NCBI RefSeq assembly: GCF_958295425.1 | Contig: NC_081146.1 | Location: 17,679,458-17,743,457, forward strand | Length of the DNA stretch: 64,000 nt | Source of the DNA: Solea solea | Taxonomy: Eukaryota > Chordata > Actinopteri > Pleuronectiformes > Soleidae | Direction: 5' to 3' | In this document: positions 48,301 through 57,995 of the stretch, one piece after another | How positions within the stretch are numbered: the first letter of the stretch is position 1 | How the letters are laid out: every line of letters begins with the position of its first letter | Program-made: the position numbers and the translations under genes | The notes under the pieces: model-generated | The model's input: only the letters and a program-made list of their open reading frames with translations | What the model was told of the DNA's origin: nothing | Database searches by the model: none

Positions 48301-49870
48301 CAGCTAAACCAAGTGTCGAAATTAATCTGCAAAGAAAATCTCACCACAAAAGCGTGTGGAATTTGAATATGCTGCACACTGCAGATTGTCCGTATGCATC
48401 GGCATGGCAATGTTAATATACATGTGTTCTGCTGTAGAGCTGCTGATAATTTGTTTGTCATGTGTGTCTCGTAGATTTAATGCTCACAGTGATGGAGGCC
48501 TCCAACTTTACTCCATCTGTGTACAGCGTTCACGCCCTCACGCTCTTGGCTGAGGTAAAACACTTGCGCCTCTGTCTCAACACTCTCTGCACGCACGCTG
48601 TTGTTACTCGGCCATCAGTCAGTGTTTCTGCCAGTTGTGTCCATTGTTCATCTCGATTGTGTCAAGGGATGCTCTCACTCATGCAGTGGCAGTGTTGCCG
48701 CAGGCACGGCTGAACAATATACCAACTACACACGGTTAACTCCATTACAGCTGATTTACAACTACCTCCCCACCTCTGATGTGAATCATTTTAAGTAAAC
48801 CAATAAATCGGTGAGTGGAGTTTAGTGTTTAGTGTTTGCTGTAAATGAGCTGAGCTGGTCTGTAAGAATAACTCACCATGCCTGTTTTAGCTCAGTGCGG
48901 ATGGACGGGCTGTTGTTTATATGTTTGTAGTCGCATTGTGATTAAAAGCCCAGTTTATAATAGTATTTTTGAAGAAAGTGTTGCCATGGCTACTGAAAAC
49001 ATAATGGAGGAAGACGGACATAACGAATGATGAATTTGTTTGCTAGGTGCTGGCTCATCTGTTGGACATGGTGTTCTACAGCGATGAGAAGGAGAGGGTG
49101 ATCCCGCTGCTGGTCAATATCATGCACTATGTCGTGCCTTACCTCCGCAACCACAGGTGTGGTCAAACTCATTATTATCACATAGATAATCCTCTGACCT
49201 TTTGTGCGTGTTTTACAAGGCTTTGTTCTATTTACGTGATCATTTCAAAAGGGGGGGAGGGGAACCACTGTGTTACTACAGAGGATGAAGTGCAGTGTGA
49301 AAATGAGTCATAGTTGATCACGTGCATGTTTTGCATACGAGAGCATAATGTTTCCTGATACCACCGGCAGTGCACACAACGCCCCCAGCTACCGGGCCTG
49401 CATCCAACTGTTAAGCAGCCTCAGTGGGTACCAGTACACCCGCCGCGCCTGGAAGAAGGAGGCCTTCGACCTCTTCATGGACCACACCTTCTTCCAGATG
49501 GACTCCTCCTGCGTCAGTCAGTGAGTAGCACAGCAGCAGGGACAGCAGTGATACACTTCTTCACAATTTCTTTAATCAATATTTAGTAATGTCACATGTT
49601 AATTAGCTATAAGTGGGTTTTGTCCGTTGTACGCTGTCTCTTTATGCTTTGGGAATATTAGTTTCTTAACATCCTTAACGTTTGTTTCTCCTTTCTCAGC
49701 TGGAGAGCCATCATTGACCACCTGATGACTCATGACAAGACTACATTCAGAGACCTCATGAGTAAGCTTAATGATTCTACAAATCATGTAGCAGATCATG
49801 TTTTCTGCTAATGTGACAAAGTGAAAGACCTTTAAGAGGTTAAAGACTAGTACATGGATTAATAAAGATT

Positions 49871-49902
<32 letters not shown>

Positions 49903-51475
49903 TCTCCTTTCCAGCCCGGGTGGCTGTAGCCCAGAGCAGCTCTCTGAGTCTGTTCACCAACAGAGATGCTGAGCTGGAACAGAGGGCTATGCTGCTCAAA
50001 CGCCTCGCCTTCACCATCTACAGCAGTGAAGTGGACCAGTACCAAAAATACCTGCCAGACATACAAGGTAAACAATGAATAGCATAAAAATAAAAATGAA
50101 TGGACTGTGTTAAGTGAAAAGTAAAACATACTTTCAGGTGGGAGCTGGAGTCAGAGGCATTGTTGAAACATTTTGATAAATAAAAAGAGTGAGACACTCT
50201 GGTTACCTCCACAATTCTGTTTTCATTTTAAAATGCATCGACTCTCCTCTGGATAGACCTGGCATCTATGCCTCCTTAGTGTTTTAGTGTCCCAGAAACT
50301 GAGAATTACGGGCTGCATTTTAGTCTGGATGGGCAGAAATGGTGAGCTTTGAAAACTACGACACAGTTACCCACATTCACTTTCTGTGACTATCAGCTGT
50401 TTTCAGAATTTCTCCTCTTCACACATTGTATGTGAAGAGGAGAAACCATAGAATAAAGAATTATTATTAGGGAAAAAATGGAATCAATTTTCTTCCAGTC
50501 TTCTGGGCTGACAACTTTTGGAAATGTCTACCGTGGCAGCTACAGATAACGTTTTATTATCTGGAAACCCTGAAGCACAGATCTAAAATTAAATCAAATT
50601 AAAATAAAATCTTTTAGGTGTTTATGTTTTACTGTGATCATTGAGCGAGTGCTTGGATGTCTGTGTTTGTGCACAGAGCGTCTGGTGGAGAGCCTGCGTC
50701 TTCCTCAGGTGCCCATCCTCCATGCTCAGGTGTTCCTGTTCTTCAGGGTGCTGCTACTGCGTATCTCACCGCAACACCTCACCTCCCTGTGGCCCACAAT
50801 GATCACAGAACTGGTGAGAGCTAGACATTCTCCTAACGCACTCACACAGAAAGGAACACATCTTAATTCATACACTGTTGTTCTGTAGGTTCAAGTGTTT
50901 CTCCTGATGGAGCAGGAGTTAACAGCAGATGAGGACATATCAAGGTATCAGTCAATACTGCAGGGAATGAACATTAAAATATCTTCCTCTATGCTCCTGT
51001 CATGACTTATTCTGCTCTCTTCATCTCCAGGACGTCAGGGCCATCTGTCGCTGGGTTGGAAACCACCTACTCTGGAGGGAATGGCTTCTCCACCTCTTAC
51101 AACAGCCAGCGTTGGCTCAACCTCTATCTGTCTGCCTGCAAACTCCTGGATCTGGCCTTGGCTCTGCCTCCTGAGAGCCTGCCTCAGTTCCAGATGTATG
51201 TACTAACAATCATGGCTCATAATATGCTTTTCATGTGGTAGAGCTGGGTCAAGGAGTCTGACATCTGTTAAAAGTGATTCTGCATGTGTCTGTCACATTG
51301 CTTGAGATGGATGAATACAGCAGGGACCATTTAACAATGACAGCTTTAAAGTTTGAAACAATGTCCACTGTCGGCATGTGAAAAGTGTTTGAACGGATGT
51401 GTGAATAATTTGCTCCATTAATATTTATGATTTGCTCCACTTATCAAATATGGTTATATCTAAGCGAGTTCTGTC

Positions 51476-51510
<35 letters not shown>

Positions 51511-52745
51511 CTGTAGGTACCGCTGGGCCTTCATTCCAGAGGCTTCGGACGATTCCGGGTTGGAAGTGAGACGTCAGGGGACTCATCAGAGGGAGTTTAA
51601 GCCCTACGTAGTCCGACTGGTAAAGCTGCTGAGGAAACGGGCCAAGGTACCTTCCCCTCCCTCTGTTTACACACGGTGCTTCAATAATAGAAACAAATGA
51701 CTCCCTCATAAAGGTACATTTTCTAGAAATGACTGACTTCTTATTGTGAGACTGCAGAGTTTTTGTTTGCCACAGCTTTTAAGAATGAGCAGCTCTTACC
51801 TCCAGTGTAACATACTGTATTTTTTTATGCATTTATTCATTTGAATTGTGTTTATCTCTTTTTGAAATGGTTAAAAAATATTTTGACTAGTAACTGTTGT
51901 CATAATAGATGTGGTAATTAATTGCAATGTCCATTTATCATTTTAACTTTCCCTGCTTTGCTTTCTCCACTCGTTTTAAAACATTTGTATTTGTTTCTTT
52001 TTGAATTCCTTTTTTGCCTCACTGATGAAATGTGATATAAAATAAAATAGTCTTGCCTTCCAGTAACCCTCACTAACAGAGAGGATGTTTTACTTTTGCA
52101 GAGTAAGCTTCTGTGTAAAAGAGGGAAAAGCACGCTCTGGCTGGTTTGTTCCTTTGAGCTGTTGTGGAAACACGGGAGGGCAAGATGATGGCCTCTGTAA
52201 AGCAAAGCCTTATATATAAGGCTTATTCTAAGCCTACAAAAAACACAGTTTTTATTTTTTAGAGCAGTTCTATACTAGTTTATTAAATTGTGGCCAACAA
52301 CCCTCCTAAATGTTACATAGTGGCTATTTTCTGGGAAACATTTAACAGTTTTTCTCTAACCCTTAATTGACGCTGCAGTTTTTTCACCTGCAGAAGGTCA
52401 CATGTCTGTTTTCTGTCCCCCCCCCCTTAGAAAAACCCAGAGGAGGACTGCTCCACCCGAACCCTGTCCTGGGAGCCAGGTCACCTAATGCTGACCCTGT
52501 ACGTGATCCGCAGCATGGAGCAACTGCTGCCGTTCTTCAATCTGCTCAGCCAAGTGTTCAACAGCAAGGCCAGCAGCCGCTCAGGGCCTTCCTACAGCCA
52601 CAACTTAGCCACAGACTCCTCCTCCTTCCGTGGCCACAAGGAGGACCACAAACTGGAGAGCCAGAAAGTGTTCTGGAGTCGAGCTCGACAGAACATCGAG
52701 GAGATGGTGGAGAAAGACTTTTTAGAGGGACTTATCAAGACATGA
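31142..52745 (+). CDS. dop1a: Dop1a (DOPEY1), Golgi/endosome membrane scaffold, spliced, 36 coding exons
   Basis: The 36 coding exons, all with matching phases, sum to 7,449 nt: 2,482 residues plus TGA (human DOP1A is about 2,465). The start [20 protein letters not shown] and the end [14 protein letters not shown] match DOP1A throughout, and the N- and C-terminal thirds are very highly conserved. Known for the family: DOP1 is a large peripheral membrane protein of Golgi and endosomes that works with MON2 and P4-type flippases in endosome-to-Golgi recycling; the mammalian N-terminal region binds PI4P and kinesin-1. The molecular role here is inferred by orthology. I call DOP1A rather than DOP1B from the N-terminal sequence, the C-terminal block and the ube3d neighbour. 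The coding region shows no frameshift or premature stop. Exon coordinates are given in the four block entries below. Confidence 0.97.
31327..31500 (-). repeat. Retroposon 3' tail fragment (dop1a coding intron 1)
   Basis: GCTTTATTGTCCCTCGAGGG, then GACATTTC and an ACACAATCAAAG-type A-rich stretch: the reverse orientation of the fish retroposon tail also present at 3.9 kb (-) and 19.3 kb (+). Confidence 0.65.
34195..34410 (+). repeat. TG microsatellite plus dispersed repeat (dop1a intron 5)
   Basis: A TG tract (about 34203-34218) starts some 24 bases after the exon 5 donor. It is followed by CTTTGTGAGGATATTTTGTC, AACTTTAAAGGGCATTTTCA, GGGTTAAGG/AGGTTAGG units and ATTATGTCAATGATGTGTCC with TCATTAAGACATA. 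This matches the layout of a common teleost repeat in which GGTTAGG units sit between 'tttgtgaggaca' and 'tcctcactaagacata' ends. Confidence 0.65.
37226..37259 (+). repeat. (TTTC)n microsatellite at the dop1a exon 11 donor
   Basis: Tandem CTTT units start only about 6 bases into the intron, right behind the donor GTGAGT. Confidence 0.92.
37260..39016 (+). other. dop1a intron 11
   Basis: Pyrimidine-rich at its 5' part, with TG repeats at about 37764-37798 and 37921-37945 and a GAGA patch at about 37990. ORFs of 60-136 codons here are low-complexity read-through. No extra exon is required for frame continuity. Confidence 0.8.
39017..42845 (+). CDS. dop1a: dop1a coding exons 12-17 (residues 489-1018)
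   Basis: Exons: 39017-39283, 41122-41641, 41758-42041, 42129-42281, 42389-42489, 42580-42845. Exons 12-13 begin with the conserved [18 protein letters not shown], then turn Ser-rich and acidic ([18 protein letters not shown]), a probably disordered linker. Exon 13 contains [20 protein letters not shown]. Exons 14-17 return to strongly conserved helices ([52 protein letters not shown]). The 1.8-kb introns before exons 12 and 13 hold no other supported feature. The exon 16 acceptor is preceded by a run of about 18 T. Confidence 0.95.
39284..41121 (+). other. dop1a intron 12
   Basis: About 1.8 kb of unique-looking intronic sequence without a supported gene, repeat or RNA. Confidence 0.75.
42954..45060 (+). 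CDS. dop1a: dop1a large internal exon 18 (residues 1019-1720)
   Basis: A single 2,107-nt exon. The first part (to about residue 1250) is Ser/Glu/Asp-rich, poorly conserved and probably disordered. A Lys/Arg-rich stretch follows at about 1255-1297 ([17 protein letters not shown]). It is followed by [20 protein letters not shown], and conserved helical sequence resumes at about 1354 ([92 protein letters not shown]). At residues 1598-1620 (44690-44758) is a glycine-rich insert in which 13 of 23 residues are Gly, not present in mammalian DOP1A as I know it. Confidence 0.97.
45214..45302. repeat. (TA)/(CA) alternating repeat (dop1a intron 18)
   Basis: Long TATATA stretches interspersed with GTG and CAC. 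It includes the self-complementary TGTGTATATATATACACA. ORFs on both strands (Tyr/Ile-rich) arise only from this repeat. Confidence 0.92.
45368..52745 (+). CDS. dop1a: dop1a coding exons 19-36: C-terminal conserved region (residues 1721-2482)
   Basis: Exons: 45368-45479, 45753-45935, 46365-46490, 46853-46987, 47254-47309, 47461-47565, 47733-47799, 48037-48181, 48475-48554, 49047-49156, 49371-49520, 49700-49761, 49915-50067, 50677-50813, 50889-50944, 51031-51195, 51517-51646, 52431-52745. Landmarks: [162 protein letters not shown], then stop TGA at 52743-52745. This is the most conserved part of the family, rich in leucine-heptad-like helices. Several introns carry simple repeats right at splice sites. 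Confidence 0.96.
47801..47823 (+). repeat. (TAA)n repeat at the dop1a exon 25 donor
   Basis: It begins with the donor itself (CAG|GTAATAAT), so the splice site is the first unit of the repeat. Confidence 0.92.
49874..49902 (+). repeat. (TG)n repeat near the dop1a exon 31 acceptor
   Basis: About 14 TG units end 12 bases before the exon 31 start. Only a short TTCTCCTTTCCAG pyrimidine tract separates them. Confidence 0.92.
51477..51510 (+). repeat. (ATT)n repeat near the dop1a exon 35 acceptor
   Basis: About 11 ATT units end just before ACTGTAG, the exon 35 acceptor. They replace the usual polypyrimidine tract. Confidence 0.92.
51647..52430 (+). other. dop1a last intron
   Basis: It holds a perfect 20-bp palindrome at 52205-52224 and a run of about 11 C immediately before the acceptor TTAG of the last exon. 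No other feature is seen. Confidence 0.8.
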
Positions 52746-53050
52746 GAACGTAAAGAAAGAGAGCGGAACATGGGAATTAACACACCACTGATTAGCACTA
52801 GTGAAAATCCTCAACCTGTACATAACAGAACAAGGGAATACAAGTTGGGAAAATAGTTTGTACATTTTTTTATGATAATGATTATTTACTTTTCAAAGGC
52901 TATTGTATTTAATTTTAATTATTTGTATATATGGAGCAGCTATGAGGACTGACTTTTAACCTTTCATGTGAATTCTTTTGGGACAGAGTGAAGATGCTGT
53001 GCCATTCCATATTGATGTGACTTAATAAAGATTTATAATGTGATGTTTAC
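52746..53050 (+). other. dop1a: dop1a 3' UTR
   Basis: A short AT-rich UTR from the stop codon to just past the AATAAA signal. The cleavage site is estimated at 15-25 bases after the signal, in a stretch with TGTGATGTTT. Confidence 0.75.
53024..53029 (+). terminator. dop1a: dop1a poly(A) signal
   Basis: Canonical AATAAA in TGACTTAATAAAGATTTA, about 280 bases after the stop, followed by a GT-rich stretch. It is the only canonical hexamer in this region on the plus strand. Confidence 0.85.
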
Positions 53051-54480
53051 ACGGCCTTTGCCACTCTCTTCCACTTCCACTATGTCATTGCGACTGTAAC
53101 TTCATTATGATCTGATTATGATCATTATGAGTGAGGAGAGGAACTATCACTTTTCCTCCCAACAGAAAACGGTTGTGTGCATGTGCGCCAGTCTTTCTGT
53201 AGTTATGAGGACGACTTTTGATATAGATCACTTCAACCATATGCTGTTCTGTGGTGGCCATTTTATTCATATTTCTGTCCACATAATTAACATAGAAACA
53301 TCATTCAAACTTTAAAACTTTCAGCTCTATGAGGACACTATTGCTTGTTTTTGTTTTATTTGAATATTTAAAAAAAATTCACCTCTTTCACAGATGAATT
53401 CACACGAATTCTCATTCATGGAATTTTCAGCCTATTCCAGAATTTTACATTTGTGTACTTGGTCTCTAGTTCACAAATTCCACTCTTCACACCATTTTCT
53501 ACCACAATGCAGACATATGTGTACAAGTCTTCATACAATGTGACAACCAAAGCACAGTGATTCTCTGAGTGAGAGGGGACCCGTTCAGCTTTTCTATAGA
53601 GCGCAATATAAACTGACATCGCCCAGTCAACACAAAAGTCCCCAATTTTTAAACTTTTGGCCTTTTCCTCAGCCATTTTTACACTCTCTGCCTTTACAAA
53701 GCCTAACTCTTCAGCCAGGACTTGTAACACTTACAGTGAAGAATTTCAGCAATATGAACTGCAGCCTTTGCCTTTTAATGAGTAGCTCGGCGCTTAAATC
53801 ATTAAATATGTCTCTGAAAGGACATGGAATCTTAGGGTAACATAGAGGCCGCACTGCAAAAGTGTCGAGGCACAACCAGCTTTGTTGTTTTTTATGTCTG
53901 TCAGGTTCTGTGATCACTGGCATTTGGAATGATGTAACAAGTGAAATGTTGGTCTTATACTGTATTATCAGCAAAATGTCTTATATATTAGCAAACTCAT
54001 ACAACATGTGTATGTAATGCTCAAGCATGTCTCATATAAACCTGGAGTAATTGACATTTTTTTCTAAATGAAATAGTACGAGGACAAAGGTTTTACCAGT
54101 TTTAGACCAAAACATCATCAGCACCATGGACAGAGACAGACACAAGCTACCATAGGGATAACCACCATATTTAAAACCTTTTAATATTTTACCATATTTT
54201 AATCTACCAAGCTGTTAAAATTACATTTATAATGATGCTTTTACCACCTGACCATAACCAGATTTTTCAAAGGCACAATATTCCATTTGAATAACACAGA
54301 TTCTGCTCCTGTAAAGAACAAATGGACATTTTCCGGGTCTGTGTGGAGTGAAGGAGCAGATCATGTCTAATATCAGCACCACGGACAGAGACACTAAAAA
54401 GAAAGACAGAGATTTTTCCTTTAAGTGAATAAAATATGTCAAAATGAAGCCTCACTCTTTATATGACCTTCATATCATGA
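53051..54480. other. Intergenic spacer, dop1a to snap91
   Basis: A 104-codon minus-strand ORF (53416-53730) is open here but shows no recognised domain. Two related stretches (CATCAGCACCATGGACAGAG at about 54116 and ATCAGCACCACGGACAGAG at about 54373) look like a diverged duplication. No gene is supported. Confidence 0.55.
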
Positions 54481-54720
54481 CAGCAGAAAGCAGCAGCAGT
54501 GTGACACGCGTGGCTGCTGCGTTAACCCTTCACAACGTCCTCGCGCGTTCTCTCGTCTCCTCGTCAGCTCTCGCGATGATAGAGGGCCGCAGCGCGGTTG
54601 GCTGGGACTGCGTCATCTGACTCAGGACGAGAGGGGAGGAGGGGGCGGGGCGCTGTCAGCGACAACGCGAATACATTAATAATTCAATCAAGACGAGGAC
54701 GCGAAAAAAATTCCCCTGAA
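54480..54720 (+). promoter_or_regulatory. CpG-rich promoter region of snap91
   Basis: CpG density rises sharply (CGCGTGG, CCTCGCGCG, CTCGCGATG, GCCGCAGCGCGG, GGGGCGGGGCGCTG). GGGGCGGGGC at about 54642 is a GC-box (Sp1-type). No TATA box is evident. This pattern suits a CpG-island promoter; the start site is not resolved. Confidence 0.65.
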
Positions 54721-55271
54721 AATACCGTCATACACACGCTGACTGTGAAGGGAAGGAGGAGGAGGAAGAGGAGGAGGAAACACCGCTGCACTGGACCGTG
54801 GAGTGATGATGATGATGATGCTAGCCACGGCCTGATGTTCTCCCCCGCTGATTCACAAGAAGTGGAGGACCGCTGCTGGTGAGGATTATCCCGGAGACTG
54901 GAGGCAGGAAGATAGGGAGGAGAGGAGGAGGAGGAGCAGCAGGGGCAGGGGAGGAAGCAGCGAGCATCATCCGGAGAGAGGAGCGTTTTCTGAGCGTCGT
55001 GGAGAATTTTTTTCAGGATATTGGATATTGTACACATTTAGAGTGCGATTTTCTTGTACAACACGTTTATTTTCAGTGGATATTGGCCTTCAGGAAGCAA
55101 GCCAGTTGATGATTGTTCCAGAATCGAAGGCAGATGAGATCCAACACTACAACTGAGTGAGAATCAGCCGTTTTTTCTCCTTCTTATTTCTGTCTCGTTG
55201 TGTAAGTCATAAAGAAAGTGCAACACAATTGTATTCCATTTCTGTATTTTCTAAAGCATTTGGGGGTTACA

Positions 55272-55308
<37 letters not shown>

Positions 55309-55376
55309 TTTGGGTGTATAGGGGTAGGACCATATTGGACGCTTGATAGTCGAGGGTTGGACGGAAAGAGAAGAAG
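54720..55376 (+). other. snap91: snap91 5' UTR region
   Basis: Purine-rich GAGGAGGAGGAA stretches (about 54752-54780), then five consecutive ATGs forming a mini upstream ORF (54806-54835, MMMMMLATA and stop). Possible splice sites are donors at 54879 (CTG|GTGAGG) and 55157 (CTGA|GTGAGA), and acceptors ending at 55016 (TTTTTTTCAG) and 55321 (GTGTATAG). Exon structure of the UTR cannot be settled without transcripts. Confidence 0.5.
55274..55307 (+). repeat. (GT)n microsatellite before the snap91 start codon
   Basis: About 17 GT units end some 70 bases upstream of the ATG at 55377. It lies either in the 5' UTR or in the end of a UTR intron. Confidence 0.95.
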
Positions 55377-55506
55377 ATGTCGGGTCAGACACTGACGGAC
55401 CGCATCGCCGCGGCACAGTACAGCCTGACGGGATCCGAGGTGGCCCGAGCTGTGTGCAAGGCCACCACACATGAACAGACTGCTCCAAAGAAGAAGCACC
55501 TGGAGT
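55377..55506 (+). CDS. snap91: snap91 (AP180) first coding exon, N-terminus of the ANTH domain
   Basis: It encodes 43 residues beginning MSGQTLTDRIAAAQYS, plus the first base of the next codon, ending in donor GAGT|GTAAGT. This is the start of the ANTH domain of AP180/CALM proteins. K28 and the K38-K39-K40-H41 cluster are the known PI(4,5)P2-binding residues and are intact. TLTDRIAAAQYS fits AP180 (SNAP91) better than CALM (PICALM, which reads SLTDRI-AAQHS), and the dop1a neighbour supports this. AP180 assembles clathrin on synaptic vesicle membranes. Residues EQTA at 33-36 differ from the mammalian EVMG, a modest substitution. The rest of the gene is outside the window. Confidence 0.93.
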
Positions 55507-55509
55507 GTA

Positions 55510-55519
55510 AGTCTGTCTA

Positions 55520-55572
<53 letters not shown>
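55510..55572 (+). repeat. (TCTG)n(TCTA)n microsatellite at the snap91 exon 1 donor
   Basis: TCTG and TCTA tetranucleotide units start within the donor context (GTAAGTCTGTC) and run for about 60 bases, ending in an uninterrupted series of CTAT. Confidence 0.95.
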
Positions 55573-55606
55573 GTGGTCATCTTCCTCTTAAAACAAGGCC
55601 ATCCCA

Positions 55607-55775
55607 GCTAACTGGTTCCTTTTGGTTGTGGGAACATTCCCTGAATGTTGCACATGGTCTCCCTCAACGTTTAGGGAACCTAAACCTGAGGGAACGTTCT
55701 CTAAACGTCAGTTTTTGGTTTGGTTGTAACTAACCTTAGGAGAACCATGGGCTTACGTTCTTTGAACGTTGTGTG
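55607..55775. repeat. GAACGTT-rich interspersed repeat
   Basis: It contains several degenerate copies of a palindromic word: GGAACATTCCCTGAATGTT, CAACGTTTAGGGAACC, GGGAACGTTCTCTAAACGT and ACGTTCTTTGAACGTT. The arrangement resembles a dispersed fish element built of GGAACGTTCC-type subrepeats. Confidence 0.6.
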
Positions 55776-55890
55776 TTCGTAGGGATGCACAGGCTATTAT
55801 ACAGGATGACTGATACCAACATTACCACCTCGAGTATCTACTGATACTGATAATAGTCTGATACAGTCATTATCTTTTAATGGATGTCGG
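55776..55890 (+). repeat. GATAC-rich repeat family, copy 2
   Basis: ACCTCGAGTATCTACTGATA and AATAGTCTGATACAGTCATT match the 2.0-2.3 kb copy in order and orientation. Its left end directly abuts the GAACGTT repeat. Confidence 0.6.
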
Positions 55891-57744
55891 TTTCCTTGTC
55901 TAGGTTGATGGTCCTTTGGTGATCCAGCAGTGTTAGTATTAGGGCAAAATACCGTTAAAATTAGGAATCATTCGGTTTTTGTAGCTTTGTCACAAGCCTT
56001 TTAAATGTGACTTGGGGCTTGTTTTACAGTGGCTGCCATCTTGTGCCAACATGTCTCTACGGCAGCCTGGATGGATGTGCATTTAGTGCATTTTAAGGTG
56101 GAAACGTATGCATACAAGGAAGATTGACTCTCCCTGGATAAAGCAGATGCATAAACCATTACAGAAGAAGGCGGACATGGCAGAGAGAGTGGGGAGAGTT
56201 TTGGTCTTTCTGGTCTGTGAAGGCCACTGTCATTTCCTGAGTCCCTGACCTGCTGGGAAAGGAAGGAGTGAGTGGGGCAGTCCGTCACAATAGAGAGAAG
56301 TGTGAAGGCTGTTTGTGTGTTTTGGGTTTTTTTTTTGTCGGCTTGCAGCAGTGTTAAGTGAGCCGCATTCTTCTTTGCTGCATTTATTAGTGTCACGCTG
56401 GTATGATGTCAGGGTATTTACGGAGCTGAAGCAGCTATCACCATCTGGCCTTCACTCCCCACGGTGGGAACGCAAGCCAGATCAGTGTATACTGTTCTAA
56501 ACCATATTGTGGCAGACTGATCTGTACTGTACTGTACTTGGTGGATATACAGCTTTAGATGAGCGTCAGTATAGAACCAAACTGAGGCCACAAAGCCTTA
56601 AAATGTCTGATTCTTAGGTTACCGACTGTCTGGACTCTGATGAGCATCTCCATGCTGCGCCAGTGTTGGTGAAAAGCCGTTTCTACAAAATACAAAAGGC
56701 CTTTTCCTGAACTGTGGTCCCTTGTGAAATCACCACAATGTTCACAGCTCTGCCAACTTTATGAATGGACCCTATCGATGAAAAATGACATTAGGGAAGG
56801 GGCTCTCCAGTCAGATGACAACAACAGTTTGTATTACCATATGAACCGCACTGTACTGATGACTCAGCTACTCCATACATTTCTGTTGGAGCAAAAGGCA
56901 TCAAGTTCAAGTTGGCAAGTTCTGAGTTTGTGTCTCGACCGAAGAATTAAACTGAATGACGAGCCACATTGAACCCAATCACAACAAAGTGGAACGTTTC
57001 ACCACTTGCCAAAGTGTGTGTCAGCGTTTTGTTGATGCAAGAGCACTTCACATATCACCGTTTCCTTTCCATCCACGGTAATAGGACGAACATATTTAAA
57101 TGACCGATACAATCCTTTTAAATGAAAAACCGGTGGTGAATTATTAAGGTTGTCATATGACAGACCTGTTGCTACTTTCCCTGTTAATGTTTGTAAAAGG
57201 AGAAATCACAATAAGAGTAATTATCTGTCTGACCTGTAGCTCATGGTGAATGATGATAGAATATATTAGAATTTAAGCAAAAATAAACTGAATTTGGGAA
57301 TTGCTGAGTCAGCATTCTGAATGAGAGATTGTCGGAGTTTGACATCTCCACGCTTACTCCTGCAACTCACTACTTCTCATTATTTATTATTATTAATTAC
57401 TGCCATCATCAGATCTCTTTGTTTTATAGTCGTTATACTACACACAAGTTTGCATTACAAATGGATCCACTGACTAAATCGCTCAGTTTTGTTATTAGCC
57501 TCCTAATCCACTTCAAAGATCCTCCCATCGTGCTAATGGCGTCTGTCACAATTTTGTTTTTACTTCTGCGTCGTAGTTCTGGCTCCATTACTTTCGAAGC
57601 TATTTACATATTTGAATGATTCTAAAATGCTGGACTAATTTGTTCTCCTTTATTGAGTTCTCATCTCCTTTCACTTTATATGAGTTTCTTGCTTTAATCT
57701 GCTCAGCTGCTGCTGTGGCAGAGACAGGTCATTTAAGAGGATAC

Positions 57745-57995
57745 AAATCTCAAGCAGGGTAACATGGTTGTGCAGTGGCAAGCATTATTGCCTCACAACT
57801 CACGCATTCTTACCAGGCTTCCTCACACAGTCCTGTAACATGCAGATTGGGAATTAGGGAGACACTAAATTAACTGTAGGTGTAAGTGTGACAGTGAATG
57901 GTTGTTTGTTCCCTGCCTTTCGCCCTATGTCAGCTGAGATTGGCTCCAACCCCCACACATCCCTCATATGGAGGATAAAGTAGTAGAAAAGGGAT
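57745..57995 (+). repeat. Teleost SINE-like repeat, copy C (forward)
   Basis: It starts ACATGGTTGTGCAGTGGCAA followed by TTGCCTCACA, then ACACTAAATTAACTGTAGGTG, GAATGGTTGTTTGTTCCCTG, CTATGTCAGCTGAGATTGGC, and ends GGATAAAGTAGTAGAAAAGG, ATGGATGA. This is the forward layout of the repeat whose reverse copies lie at 14.6 and 16.4 kb. The body is moderately diverged. Confidence 0.75.

Noticed and set aside
49599..50129. 176-codon minus-strand ORF over dop1a exons 30-31
   Set aside because: Antisense of conserved coding exons plus a CA repeat; no independent motif.
55377..55506. picalm instead of snap91
   Set aside because: The residues after MSGQ (TLTDRIAAAQYS) and the neighbouring dop1a fit snap91; the CALM paralogue differs at several of these positions.
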